NCBI RefSeq assembly: GCF_003330845.1 | Contig: NZ_CP026121.1 | Span: 744,001 to 808,000 of the forward strand | Length of the DNA: 64,000 nucleotides | From: Streptomyces sp. Go-475 | GTDB lineage: Bacteria; Actinomycetota; Actinomycetes; Streptomycetales; Streptomycetaceae | Direction: 5' to 3' | Shown: in pieces, positions 1 to 9,559 of the stretch | Layout of the letters: every line of letters begins with the position of its first letter | Numbering within the stretch: position 1 is the first letter of the stretch | Program-made: the position numbers and the translations under genes | Notes under the pieces: model-generated | What the model saw: the letters and a program-made list of their open reading frames with translations, nothing else | Told to the model about the DNA's origin: nothing | The model's database searches: none

Positions 1-282
1 GAGCTGCCGGGGCGGGATGTTGATCTCCAGGTTGAAGCGGCCGAGCTCGCTCGACCAGGCGGGGTCGGCGATCGCCCGGAGCACGTCGGTGTTCCGCATC
101 GCGGGGAGTCCGTCGTCGTCCACCAGGTTGAGCTCGATCTCCAGCCCGACCTGCGGGCGCTCGCTCTCGAAGCCCGACTCGCGCAGCATCCGCGCGAGCA
201 CCTCGAGGTCGGTGTGCATCTTCTCCCGGTACCGACGACGGTCCTCCCGTGTGAACACCAGGGCCGGCACGTCCCGTCCCAT
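1..282 (-). CDS. Glutamate-cysteine ligase family protein, N-terminal part
   Basis: The gene starts with ATG at 282 and runs off the left edge of the window, so only the first 94 residues are seen. They begin MGRDVPALVFTRED and include the acidic substrate/metal-binding strand GLEIELNLVD at residues 46-55, followed by RFNLEINIPP. This pattern is that of the GCS2/YbdK-type carboxylate-amine ligases annotated as glutamate-cysteine ligases in Streptomyces. Because these organisms use mycothiol rather than glutathione, the real substrate is uncertain. The family call comes from recognising the N-terminal motif; the reaction is inferred from the family. Confidence 0.75.
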   Translation of the reverse strand, partial: MGRDVPALVFTREDRRRYREKMHTDLEVLARMLRESGFESERPQVGLEIELNLVDDDGLPAMRNTDVLRAIADPAWSSELGRFNLEINIPPRQL

Positions 283-367
283 GCGCCCTCCCGCGTTCCG
301 TCGGCGGATTGCTCTCGTCCCAGCGTCGCACCTTGTCCTCACCCCCGCACCCACCTAGCCTGAGTTT

Positions 368-1640
368 GTGCCGCGAATAAACAAAACCCGAACGCACAGT
401 GCCGTGCCGGGCAACGGCAACCCCCTCACCCGACTCCGTGTCGCGCTCACCGTCTTCTTCGCCCTCGACGGTTTCGTCTTCGCCGGCTGGGTCGTCCGGA
501 TCCCGGCCATCAAGGAGCGGACGAACGCCTCGGCCAGCGCCCTCGGCCTCGCCCTGCTGGGCGTCTCCGCAGGAGCCGTCATCACCATGACCCTCACGGG
601 ACGCCTGTGCCGCCGCTACGGCAACCACCGGGTCACCGTCGTCTGCGCCGTCCTGCTCTCCCTCAGCGTCGCCCTGCCGCCGCTCACCCGTTCGGCCCTG
701 TCGCTCGGCCTGGTGCTGCTGCTCTTCGGCGCCGCGTACGGCGGGATCAACGTCGCCTTCAACAGCGCGGCGGTCGAACTGGTGGCCGCGCTGCGGCGGC
801 CGGTCATGCCGAGCTTCCACGCCGCGTTCAGCCTGGGCGGCATGATCGGCGCGGGGCTGGGCGGGCTGGTCGCGGGGTCCCTCTCGCCCACCCGGCACCT
901 GCTGCTGCTGACCGTCGTCGGCCTGCTGGTGACGGCCGCGGCGGGACCCACGCTGCTGCGGCACGAGCCCCCGGCTCCGCCCGAGCGGGAGCGGACCGAG
1001 CAGGGCGGCGCCCCTCGCCGGCTCGACGGCCGGACCCGGTGGCTGGTGATCGTGTTCGGCGTGATCGCCGGGTGCACCGCGTACGGGGAGGGGGCGCTGG
1101 CCGACTGGGGCGCCCTGCACCTGGAACAGGACCTGGACGCCTCGCCGGGTGCCGCGGCCGCCGGCTACTCCTGCTTCGCGCTCGCGATGACGGTGGGGCG
1201 GCTGACCGGCACGACGCTCCTGGAGCGCCTCGGGCGGACCCGGACCGTCGTCGCCGGCGGCGCCACGGCGGCGGCCGGGATGCTGCTCGGCTCGCTCGCC
1301 CCCTCGCTGTGGGCGGCCCTGCTCGGGTACGCGGTCACGGGCCTGGGCCTCGCCAACCTCTTCCCCTGTCGCCGTGGAACGCGCGGGCGCGCTCGCCGGC
1401 CCCGGGGGCGTCGCCACCGCCTCCACGCTGGGCTACGGGGGCATGCTCCTCGGGCCGCCCGCGATCGGTTTCATGGCGGACTGGTTCACCCTGCCGGCCG
1501 CGCTGACCAGCGTGGCGGTCCTCGCGGCGGTGGCGGCGGCCGTTGGAGCGCTCGTCGGGGCGACGGCGGGGCGGGCGGCCGCGGACCGTCAGCCGCGGCC
1601 CCAGGGGTCCGCGGCGGACACACCGGCCTCCCCCGGCTGA
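368..1640 (+). pseudogene. MFS transporter, single-base frameshift
   Basis: This encodes a 12-helix major facilitator similar to YbjJ/fucose-permease-like transporters, about 423 residues if repaired. Frame 1 starts with GTG at 368 and reads through eleven or so membrane segments to GLGLANLFP. There the reading frame must change near 1363-1367 to continue with VAVERAGALAGPGGV, the last two helices and a stop at 1640. Removing one C from the CCCC run restores TTC-CCT-GTC-GCC and a single open frame. It could be a recent pseudogene or a sequence error. No strong ribosome site precedes the GTG, so the start is uncertain. It is divergent from the ligase gene at the window edge. Confidence 0.75.
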
Positions 1641-1710
1641 CGGCCCGATCCCGGGCACCCACCGGCCTCCCCTCGGCCGGCAGCCCGATCCCCGGGCACA
1701 CACCGGCCTC
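1621..1710. repeat. Imperfect tandem repeat of about 40 bp
   Basis: The segment CACCGGCCTC followed by a C-rich stretch and CCCGATCCCGGGCAC begins at 1621, 1660 and 1701, giving two units of 39 and 41 bp and a third partial one. It overlaps the last codons of the MFS gene and runs into the spacer before the SDR gene. No function is evident; it may be a slipped duplication. Confidence 0.6.
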
Positions 1711-1860
1711 GGCGAGACCTCGGCTCCCGGCTGAGGGGCCCGGTCGCCGCGGCCGGACGATCCGTCGTGGCCGGCCGGTCGGCACTGCCGTGTTCCTGGG
1801 TACCCGGGGCCACGCCCGTGGTGATCACCGGGCCGTAGCCATGCACAAGGAGGCAGACCC

Positions 1861-2739
1861 GTGACCGAACAGCAGCACCCCGGCGAGCAGCACCCGACAC
1901 CGGAGTTTCCCTCCCAGGACCAGCCGCACCCGGGCTGGACGGGCCCCATGGACCCGCCCCCGGACCACGGTGAGGAGTCCTACCGGGGCAGTGGCCGGCT
2001 GGCCGGCCGCAAGGCCGTGATCACCGGCGGGGACTCCGGGATCGGCCGTGCGGTGGCCCTGGCGTTCGCCCGCGAGGGAGCCGACGTGCTCTTCACCCAT
2101 CTGGACGACGAGAAGGACGACGCCGCCGAGACCGCCCGGCTGGTCGAGGAGGCCGGCCGCCGTGCCGTGCCCGTCTCCTGCGACGTACGGGAGGAGGAGA
2201 ACTGCCGGGCGCTGATCGGCCGTGCCGTGGACGAGTTCGGCCGGATCGACGTCCTGGTGAACAACGCGGCGTACCAGATGTCGCAGCCCGACGGCATCGA
2301 GTCGATCTCCACCGAGCAGTTCGACCGGGTGATGCGCACCAACCTGTACGGCATGTTCTGGCTGTGCAAGTTCGCCCTGCCGCACATCCCGGAGGGCGGC
2401 AGCATCATCAACTCCACGTCGGTGCAGGCGTACAAGCCCAGTCCGCATCTGCTGGACTACGCGACGACGAAGGGCGCGATCGTCACCTTCACCCAGGGGC
2501 TGGCGCAGATGGTGATCGACCGGGGCGTCCGCGTCAACGCGGTGGCGCCCGGCCCGGTGTGGACGCCGCTGATCCCGGCGACCATGCCGGACACGCAGAA
2601 GTTCGGCAAGCAGGCGCCGATCGGACGGCCCGCGCAGCCGGCCGAGATGGCACCGGCGTACGTCTTCCTGGCCTCGCAGGAGGCGTCGTACATCACCGCC
2701 GAGATCGTCAACGCGACGGGCGGGACGCCGCTGCCGTAG
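1861..2739 (+). CDS. SDR family oxidoreductase (YghA-like)
   Basis: A 292-residue short-chain dehydrogenase. A hydrophilic Pro/Gln/His-rich N-terminal extension of about 45 residues precedes the Rossmann fold, whose cofactor motif TGGDSGIG lies at residues 55-62. NNAAY follows, then the catalytic Ser (INSTSVQ) and the YATTK Tyr/Lys pair, and the C terminus ends in a conserved glycine-rich loop (NATGG). The long N-terminal arm is typical of the YghA/glucose-ribitol dehydrogenase-like subgroup, often linked to general stress in actinobacteria. The GTG start is set by AAGGAGG about 8 bases upstream. The substrate is unknown and the reaction is presumed NAD(P)-dependent alcohol/carbonyl interconversion. 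Confidence 0.9.
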   Translation: MTEQQHPGEQHPTPEFPSQDQPHPGWTGPMDPPPDHGEESYRGSGRLAGRKAVITGGDSGIGRAVALAFAREGADVLFTHLDDEKDDAAETARLVEEAGRRAVPVSCDVREEENCRALIGRAVDEFGRIDVLVNNAAYQMSQPDGIESISTEQFDRVMRTNLYGMFWLCKFALPHIPEGGSIINSTSVQAYKPSPHLLDYATTKGAIVTFTQGLAQMVIDRGVRVNAVAPGPVWTPLIPATMPDTQKFGKQAPIGRPAQPAEMAPAYVFLASQEASYITAEIVNATGGTPLP

Positions 2740-2793
2740 CGTGCCCGCGAAATTCCGGCGCTCGGAGTGCGCTCCGTACGTCAGACTCGCGCC

Positions 2794-3522
2794 ATGGAGA
2801 CCTCCGAGTTCCTTGACACGCTGGAGACAGAGGGCCGGTTGCTGGCCGAGGCCGCCGAGGAGGCCGGGACCGACGCGAAGGTGCCGACGTGCCCGGGGTG
2901 GCAGGTGCGCGATCTGCTGCGGCACACCGGCGCCGTGCACCGCTGGGCCGCGTCGTACGTCACCGAGCGGTACACCGAGCGTCGTCCGCTGGACGACGCC
3001 CCGGACCTCGAGGGCGCGGAGCTCGTGGCCTGGTACCGCGACAGCCACCGCCGCCTCGTCGGCACCCTGGCCGCCGCCGCGCCCGACGTGGAGTGCTGGT
3101 TCTTCCTGCCCGCGCCGTCCCCGCTGGCCTTCTGGACCCGGCGGCAGGCCCACGAGACGGCGGTGCACCGGGTCGACGCGGAGTCCGCACGCGGAGCCGG
3201 CATCACCGCGCTCTCCCCGGACTTCGCGACCGACGGCATCGACGAACTGCTGCGCGGCTTCCACGCCCGCGACAGGAGCCGGGTCCGCACCCCCGAGCCG
3301 CGCGTCCTGCGCGTGCGCACCGACGACACCGGTGCGGCGTGGACCGTACGGCTGTCGTCCGAGCCGCCGGTGACCACGCCGGGCGCGGCCGGGGACGCCG
3401 AGTGCGAACTGTCCGGCCCGGCCGAGCAGTTGTACCTGGCGCTGTGGAACCGGGCTCCCCTGCCGTCGGTCACGGGCGACCGGGCGCTCGCCGAGCTGTG
3501 GCGGGAGACCTCAGGGATCTGA
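2794..3522 (+). CDS. Maleylpyruvate isomerase family, mycothiol-dependent protein
   Basis: A 242-residue protein of the DinB-like MDMPI family. The N-terminal domain has the helix motif CPGWQVRDLLRHTGAVHRW and the metal-binding HETAVHRVDAE segment near residue 120. The C-terminal half resembles the sterol-carrier-like MDMPI_C domain. Family members either isomerise substrates using mycothiol and a divalent metal or are uncharacterised thiol transferases; the substrate here cannot be read from sequence. I chose ATG at 2794; a GTG at 2767 in the same frame is possible. It ends seven bases before the stop of the convergent MarR gene. Confidence 0.85.
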   Translation: METSEFLDTLETEGRLLAEAAEEAGTDAKVPTCPGWQVRDLLRHTGAVHRWAASYVTERYTERRPLDDAPDLEGAELVAWYRDSHRRLVGTLAAAAPDVECWFFLPAPSPLAFWTRRQAHETAVHRVDAESARGAGITALSPDFATDGIDELLRGFHARDRSRVRTPEPRVLRVRTDDTGAAWTVRLSSEPPVTTPGAAGDAECELSGPAEQLYLALWNRAPLPSVTGDRALAELWRETSGI

Positions 3523-3528
3523 CCGGGC

Positions 3529-3924
3529 TCAGTCGTCCGCCAGCATCCGCGCCAGCACCGCGCGCTGCACGGGCAGTACCTCGCCGTGCAGCGCGCGCCC
3601 CTTCGCCGTGAGGGAGACCCGCACGCCCCGCCGGTCCTCGGGGCACATGCAGCGCTCGACGAGGCCGTCCTTCTCCAGCCGGGCGATCAGCCGCGACAGC
3701 GCGCTCTGGCTCAGATGGACCCGCTCGGAGATCTCCTGCACGCGGTAGGAGGGGGTGCCCTTCGCCGCCGGGCATCCGGCGAGGACGTCGAGCACCTCGA
3801 AGTCGCTGGCGCACAGGCCGTGTTCGTGCAGAACCCGGTCGAGTTCGCACTGTGTTCGCGCGTGCAGCGCAAGGATGTCGCGCCACTGTTCCACGAGCGC
3901 CTGCTCGGCCTGCTTCGCCGCCAT
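3529..3924 (-). CDS. MarR family transcriptional regulator
   Basis: A 131-residue winged-helix regulator. The helix-turn-helix (VQEISERVHLSQSALSRLIARLE) is at about residues 63-85 and the wing (CMCPEDRRGVRVSLT) follows. It is divergent from the MFS exporter at 4012 with an 87-base spacer, the usual arrangement for a MarR repressor that controls both itself and a drug pump and is released by the pump's substrate. A near-palindrome in the spacer is a plausible operator. Two cysteines (wing and residue ~74) might respond to thiol stress, but that is speculation. Confidence 0.9.
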   Translation of the reverse strand: MAAKQAEQALVEQWRDILALHARTQCELDRVLHEHGLCASDFEVLDVLAGCPAAKGTPSYRVQEISERVHLSQSALSRLIARLEKDGLVERCMCPEDRRGVRVSLTAKGRALHGEVLPVQRAVLARMLADD

Positions 3925-3977
3925 GGGGACGCACCGTAACAGAGAACCGGGATTGTTGCATCCGAATTAAATGCGCT

Positions 3978-4000
3978 TACATCTCATGCATGTGCATGTA
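3978..4000. promoter_or_regulatory. Candidate MarR operator
   Basis: TACAT at 3978-3982 and ATGTA at 3996-4000 form inverted arms around the central palindrome ATGCAT at 3986-3991. The site is A/T-rich against a GC-rich background and ends 11 bases before the MFS start, in the divergent MarR/MFS spacer. MarR proteins normally bind such 15-25 bp imperfect palindromes. Confidence 0.45.
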
Positions 4001-4011
4001 CTCTCTCGGGC

Positions 4012-5496
4012 ATGACCTCTCCGCTCACCACCCCGACGTCCGAAGGGCGTTGGACTCCCCGCCTCTGGGGCACCCTCCTGGTGCTCTGCGCCGCGATGTT
4101 CCTGGACGCCCTGGACGTCTCCATGGTCGGCGTCGCACTGCCGTCCATCGGCGCCGACCTCGGCCTGTCGACCTCCGCGCTGCAGTGGATCGTCAGCGGC
4201 TACATCCTGGGCTACGGCGGCCTGCTGCTCCTCGGCGGACGCACCGCCGACCTGCTGGGCCGGCGCCAGGTCTTCCTGGTGGCCCTGGGCGTCTTCGCGC
4301 TGGCCTCGCTGCTCGGCGGCCTCGTCGACTCGGGGCCGCTGCTCATCGCCAGCCGCTTCGTCAAGGGCCTGAGCGCGGCCTTCACCGCCCCCGCCGGCCT
4401 GTCGATCATCACCACGACGTTCCCCGAGGGCCCGCTGCGCAACCGCGCCCTCGCCATCTACACCACCTGCGGCGCCACCGGCTACTCGATGGGCCTGGTC
4501 TTCTCCGGCCTGCTGACGGAGGCCAGCTGGCGGCTCACCATGCTGCTGCCCGCCCCGATCGCCCTGATCGCCCTGATCGCGGGCCTGAAGCTGCTGCCGC
4601 GCAGCGAGCGCGAGCGCGCCGAGGGCGGTTACGACATCCCCGGCGCCGTGCTCGGCACCGCCTCGATGCTGCTGCTCGTCTTCACCGTCGTCGAAGCGCC
4701 CGAGGTGGGCTGGGGCTCGGCCCGGACGATCCTGTCCTTCGCGGCCGCGGCCGTCCTGCTGGCGGCCTTCGTGGCGGTGGAGCGGCGCAGCCCGAGCCCG
4801 CTGATCCGGCTCGGGGTGCTGCGTTCGGGGCCGCAGGTGCGGGCCCAACTGGGCGCGTTGACGTTCGTCGGCAGTTACATCGGCTTCCAGTTCCTGGTCA
4901 CGCTCTACATGCAGCAGCTGCTCGGCTGGTCGGCGCTGCACACGGCCCTGGCCTTCCTGCCGGCGGGCGCGCTGGTGGCGCTGTCCGCGACGAAGGTGGG
5001 CGCCGTCATCGACCGGTTCGGCACGGCCCGGCTGATCGTGCTGGGCTTCGCGCTGATGGTGGCCGGCTACGCGCTGTTCCTGCGCGTCGATCTCGACCCG
5101 GTCTACGCGGCGGTGATCCTGCCGACGATGCTGCTGGTCGGCTCGGGCTTCGCGCTGACCTTCCCGTCCCTCAACGTGCAGGCCACCAACGGTGTCGACG
5201 AGCACGAGCAGGGCATGGTCTCGGGGCTGCTCAACACCTCGGTCCAGGTGGGCGGCGCGATCTTCCTCGCGGTGGTGACGGCGGTCGTGACCGCGAACTC
5301 CCCCGAGGGCGGCAGCCCCTCCCCGCAGGCCGTGCTCGACAGCTACCGGCCCGGACTGGTCGTCGTGACGCTCGTCGCCCTCGCCGGCCTGCTCATCACC
5401 CTCACCGGCCTGCGGACCCGGCGGGAGCGGCCGTCCGTCGTGGTCGCGAAGTCCACCCCGCGGGAGACGGAGCGCGTCCCCGTACGCGACCAGTGA
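4012..5496 (+). CDS. MFS drug exporter, DHA2 (14-helix) family
   Basis: A 494-residue proton-driven multidrug exporter of the EmrB/QacA type. The first helix has the family pattern FLDALDVSMVGVALPSIG, motif A is present as GGRTADLLGRRQVF, and about 14 hydrophobic segments are seen. The C-terminal tail is charged and cytoplasmic. It is divergent from the MarR gene and probably repressed by it. The export substrate is not predictable. The ATG at 4012 is preferred because the operator lies directly upstream. Confidence 0.9.
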   Translation: MTSPLTTPTSEGRWTPRLWGTLLVLCAAMFLDALDVSMVGVALPSIGADLGLSTSALQWIVSGYILGYGGLLLLGGRTADLLGRRQVFLVALGVFALASLLGGLVDSGPLLIASRFVKGLSAAFTAPAGLSIITTTFPEGPLRNRALAIYTTCGATGYSMGLVFSGLLTEASWRLTMLLPAPIALIALIAGLKLLPRSERERAEGGYDIPGAVLGTASMLLLVFTVVEAPEVGWGSARTILSFAAAAVLLAAFVAVERRSPSPLIRLGVLRSGPQVRAQLGALTFVGSYIGFQFLVTLYMQQLLGWSALHTALAFLPAGALVALSATKVGAVIDRFGTARLIVLGFALMVAGYALFLRVDLDPVYAAVILPTMLLVGSGFALTFPSLNVQATNGVDEHEQGMVSGLLNTSVQVGGAIFLAVVTAVVTANSPEGGSPSPQAVLDSYRPGLVVVTLVALAGLLITLTGLRTRRERPSVVVAKSTPRETERVPVRDQ

Positions 5497-5523
5497 GACG
5501 AGGCGGGCAGCACAATCGATCGA

Positions 5524-5546
5524 AAAAGTGTACGTTTCATACTTTT
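5524..5546. promoter_or_regulatory. Inverted repeat upstream of the binding-protein gene
   Basis: AAAAGT at 5524-5529 and ACTTTT at 5541-5546 flank an 11-base spacer in an unusually AT-rich patch about 95 bases before the ATG at 5639. This is the only obvious control element in the 142-base spacer and could be an operator or part of a promoter. Confidence 0.3.
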
Positions 5547-5638
5547 CCGGTCTCAGTATGAGTTCTACGCTCGTGTACAGGTGGCGGGCGGAGGGCCGGC
5601 CAGCCGACCTCCGCCGCCTGTGACGAGCGGAGGCGGAG

Positions 5639-6886
5639 ATGAAAGCGCCGACACGGCGTGCCGCGGTCTTCGCGAGCGCGGCCGCTCTTGTGATCGCAGT
5701 CTGCGGTACGACGGGGACGGCCCAGGCCGAGCCGGGCGATGGTGAGCTCCAGTTCGGCTACGTCCTGCCGGAGACGGGACAGCTGGCCTACCTGGGCCCG
5801 CCCCAGATCGAGTCGTTGAAGTTCGCGATCCAGAAGATCAATGACGCCGGTGGTGTCCTGGGCAAGCCCGTGCCGGCCGTGGTCTCCAGTGACGAGGCGG
5901 GCCAGGAGGCCGTCGCCGCGCAGTCTGCGGACCGGGTCCTCGCGGCAGGCGTGGACGCGATCGTCGGCGCCGCGGCGTCCGGCATGTCGCTGGCGTTCAT
6001 CGACCGGGTGACCGGAGCGGGCGTCGTGCAGTGCTCGGGGTCGAACACCGCTCCCACGTTCACCGACTACGAGGACGACGGCTTCTACTTCCGTACCGTC
6101 CCGAGCGACGCGCTGCAGGGGCCCATCCTCGCGGATGTCGTCCGCGACGACGGCCACGACCGCGTGGCCCTGGTCGCACGGGCGGACGACTACGGGCGCG
6201 GCCTGATGGAGGCCACCCGCAAGACGCTGGAGGACCGCGGTGCGACGGTGACGCTCGCGGAGACCTACGACCCGGAGGCGACCAACTTCGACCAGGTCGT
6301 CCAGCAGATCGAGAACTCCCGGCCGGACGCCGCCGTGGTGATCGCCTTCGAGGAGGGCACCCAGATCCTCCAGGGCATGATCGAGTCCGGACTCGGGCCC
6401 GACCGGATCGGTGTCTACGGCGCCGACGGACTGCGCAGCGAGGAACTGCCCTCGCTGGTGGCGCCGGGCCGGCCGGAGCGGCTCTCCGGGATGAAGGGGA
6501 CCGCGCCGGCCTCGGCGTCGAACGAGCAGTACGTGAAGGACCTCAAGGAGTTCGCGCCGGATCTCAAGGAGCTGCAGTTCGCACCGCAGGTGTTCGACTG
6601 CGTGACGACGATCGCGCTCGCCGCCGAGAAGGCGGAGTCCGACGACCCGGGCGCGTACGTGAAGGAGATGAACGGGATCACCCGGGACGGCGAGAAGTGC
6701 AACTCGTTCGCCGCCTGCAAGAGGCTGCTCGCCGACGGCAGGGACATCGACTACGAGGGTGTGAGCGGGCCCCTCGACTTCACCGACCAGGGCGAGCCCG
6801 GCCAGGCGTCGATCGAGGTGTACGGCTACAACGACGAAGGACGGCTGGAGACCCTGCGGACCGAGACCAGCAGGGCCGCGGAGTGA
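5639..6886 (+). CDS. livK: ABC transporter substrate-binding protein, branched-chain amino-acid type
   Basis: A 415-residue periplasmic-binding-fold protein of the LivK/leucine-binding family. An N-terminal export signal ends near GTAQA, followed by the typical opening FGYVLPETGQLAYLGPPQ and the lobe motif AINKINDAGG-like IQKINDAGGV. It should capture a branched-chain amino acid, amide or related solute for the LivHMGF complex encoded on the opposite strand just downstream. The start is supported by GGAGG six bases before the ATG. A cysteine in the signal (AVCG) is a poor lipobox, so signal peptidase I cleavage looks more likely. Its convergent position means it is transcribed separately from the rest of the transporter. 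Confidence 0.9.
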   Translation: MKAPTRRAAVFASAAALVIAVCGTTGTAQAEPGDGELQFGYVLPETGQLAYLGPPQIESLKFAIQKINDAGGVLGKPVPAVVSSDEAGQEAVAAQSADRVLAAGVDAIVGAAASGMSLAFIDRVTGAGVVQCSGSNTAPTFTDYEDDGFYFRTVPSDALQGPILADVVRDDGHDRVALVARADDYGRGLMEATRKTLEDRGATVTLAETYDPEATNFDQVVQQIENSRPDAAVVIAFEEGTQILQGMIESGLGPDRIGVYGADGLRSEELPSLVAPGRPERLSGMKGTAPASASNEQYVKDLKEFAPDLKELQFAPQVFDCVTTIALAAEKAESDDPGAYVKEMNGITRDGEKCNSFAACKRLLADGRDIDYEGVSGPLDFTDQGEPGQASIEVYGYNDEGRLETLRTETSRAAE

Positions 6887-6946
6887 CCGGGAGAACCGAA
6901 GGGCGGGACCGGGGAGAACCAACAGGCAGGACCAGGAAGGCGGGAG

Positions 6947-7687
<741 letters not shown>

Positions 7688-7689
7688 CG

Positions 7690-8568
7690 CTACTCCTCCT
7701 TCCCCTCCCCCTTCTCCTCGGCCGCCCCCGGCTCGTCGTGCCGCCTGCCCAGGTAGGCGTCCACGACGGCGGCGTTCCGGCCGATGGTGTGCGGTGGGCC
7801 CTCGGCCACCAGCTGTCCGTCGGCCATGACGGCCACCCAGTCGCTGATGCCCATGACGACGTCCATGTCGTGCTCGACGAAGCAGACCGTCAGCCCCTCG
7901 TCGCGCAGTCGCGTGATGTGTCCGAGCAGCGACTGGGTCAGCGCGGGGTTCACCCCGGCCATCGGCTCGTCGAGCAGGAGCATGACCGGCCGGGTCATCA
8001 ACGCACGGGCCAGTTCCAGCAGTTTGCGCTGGCCCCCGGAGAGCGTGCCGGCGTGGTCGTCGCGCAGGGGCCCGAGCCGGAACCGGTCCAGCAGTTCGTC
8101 GGCCCGCCGCTCCGTCTCCCGCTCCTGTCCGCGCCACAGCGGTCGCAGCAGCGCGGGCAGCATCCGCTCGCCGCGTTGCCCGGGCGCGGCGAGCAGCAGG
8201 TTCTCCAGCACTGTGAGCCGGGCGAGCGCCCTGGAGAGCTGGAACGTACGGACCAGTCCCCGCCGCGCCACCCGGTGCGCCGGGGAACCGTTGAGCGGTT
8301 GTCCGTCGAACGACCACCGCCCGCCGTCGGCCCGGTCGAACCCGCTCACCACGTTGAACAGCGTGGTCTTTCCGGCGCCGTTGGGCCCGATGAGTGCCGT
8401 GATGGCCCCGCGCTGCACCTCCAGGTGCTCGACCCGCACGGCGGTCAGGCCGCCGAAGGCGCGGGTCACCTGGTCCAGCACCAGCAGGGGATCGGGCTTG
8501 CGCACCCCCGGCTCGGGCCGGATCGCGGAGAGCCGGCCCGGTGCCGGCGCGAGCGGTTCAGCGGCCAC
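7690..8568 (-). CDS. livG: Branched-chain amino-acid ABC transporter ATP-binding protein LivG
   Basis: A 292-residue ABC ATPase with Walker A GPNGAGKT at 61-68, signature LSGGQ at 176-180 and Walker B MLLLDEP. The long insertion after the Q-loop (about residues 120-165) and the C-terminal DAYLGRRH motif mark LivG rather than LivF. The first 25 residues are a Pro/Arg-rich extension and the last 15 are acidic (EEKGEGKEE). Its start overlaps the end of livM by 11 bases, indicating translational coupling within livHMGF. Confidence 0.93.
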   Translation of the reverse strand: MAAEPLAPAPGRLSAIRPEPGVRKPDPLLVLDQVTRAFGGLTAVRVEHLEVQRGAITALIGPNGAGKTTLFNVVSGFDRADGGRWSFDGQPLNGSPAHRVARRGLVRTFQLSRALARLTVLENLLLAAPGQRGERMLPALLRPLWRGQERETERRADELLDRFRLGPLRDDHAGTLSGGQRKLLELARALMTRPVMLLLDEPMAGVNPALTQSLLGHITRLRDEGLTVCFVEHDMDVVMGISDWVAVMADGQLVAEGPPHTIGRNAAVVDAYLGRRHDEPGAAEEKGEGKEE

Positions 8569-9550
8569 TGAGCAGCATCTCCTTCCGGCTGCCGAGGATG
8601 CCCTGCGGCCGGAACGCGACCAGCAGCATCAGGGCGACCCCGACCAGGGCGAAGCGCACCGCGCCGACCTCCGAGGTGCTGATGAGGTCCGGCGAGATGT
8701 ACTCGGCGTCGATGGCCTGGCGGAGCGCGCTGTCGAGGAAGCTGAGGACGAACCAGAACAGGACCGCGCCCACGACCGGCCCGAGGATCCGCCCGGCGCC
8801 GCCGAGGACGAGCAGCGTGTACAGGAAGAACGTGACGCCCGGGTCGTAGTTGTCCGGGTTCACGGACTGCACCTGGATCGCCTGCGTCATGCCCGCGACC
8901 GCGCCGATGACGCCGCCGAGCACGAGGCTCTGCATCTTGTACGCGTAGACGTTCTTGCCGAGGCTGCGGGCGGCGACCTCGTCCTCACGGATCGACCGGA
9001 CGACACGGCCCCAGGGACTGTGGATCAGCAGGGCGAGCAGTCCTCCGACCACGATCACCAGCGCCCATCCGACGATCATCACCCACAGGTCGCGGGAGCC
9101 GAACCGCACGAGCCACACGCCGTAGGTGCCGGGCTCGATGGGGTTGAGCGCGTAGAAGTCGTTCGCGAACCGCTGCAGCCCGAACACCCCGCCGGTGACC
9201 GGCTCGGCCCAACTGGAGCGGTAGAACAGCCGGAGCGTCTCCCCCGCCGCGATGGTGGTGATCGCGAGGTAGTCGGCGCGCAGCCGCAGGGTGGGCAGGC
9301 CGAGGAGCAGGGCCAGCACGATCGCGCAGGCGATCCCGCCCAGGACGCCGAGCCACATCGGACCGTCGTACGTCGACACCGTGATGGCGAGCCCGTAGCC
9401 GCCGACCAGCATGAACCCGACCTGGCCGAAGTTCAGCAGGCCCGTGTAGCCGAAGTGCAGGTTGAGCCCCATCGCGGCGAGCGCGTAGACGGCGGCGATG
9501 GGGCCGATCCCCGAGCGCAGGGCGTCGGCGACGATGGCGGAGAAGTCCAT
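8558..9550 (-). CDS. livM: Branched-chain amino-acid ABC transporter permease LivM
   Basis: A 330-residue membrane protein with about nine to ten hydrophobic helices. The LivM family pattern ALAAMGLNLHFGYTGLLNFGQ appears near residues 24-45, and the cytoplasmic coupling loop EDEVAARSLGKNV near residue 190 contacts the ATPases. It forms the translocation pore with LivH. The ten-base gap to livH and overlap with livG show a single operon. The substrate class is inferred from the family; urea or amide transporters share the same architecture. Confidence 0.92.
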   Translation of the reverse strand: MDFSAIVADALRSGIGPIAAVYALAAMGLNLHFGYTGLLNFGQVGFMLVGGYGLAITVSTYDGPMWLGVLGGIACAIVLALLLGLPTLRLRADYLAITTIAAGETLRLFYRSSWAEPVTGGVFGLQRFANDFYALNPIEPGTYGVWLVRFGSRDLWVMIVGWALVIVVGGLLALLIHSPWGRVVRSIREDEVAARSLGKNVYAYKMQSLVLGGVIGAVAGMTQAIQVQSVNPDNYDPGVTFFLYTLLVLGGAGRILGPVVGAVLFWFVLSFLDSALRQAIDAEYISPDLISTSEVGAVRFALVGVALMLLVAFRPQGILGSRKEMLLSGR

Positions 9551-9559
9551 GGCGCCCCC

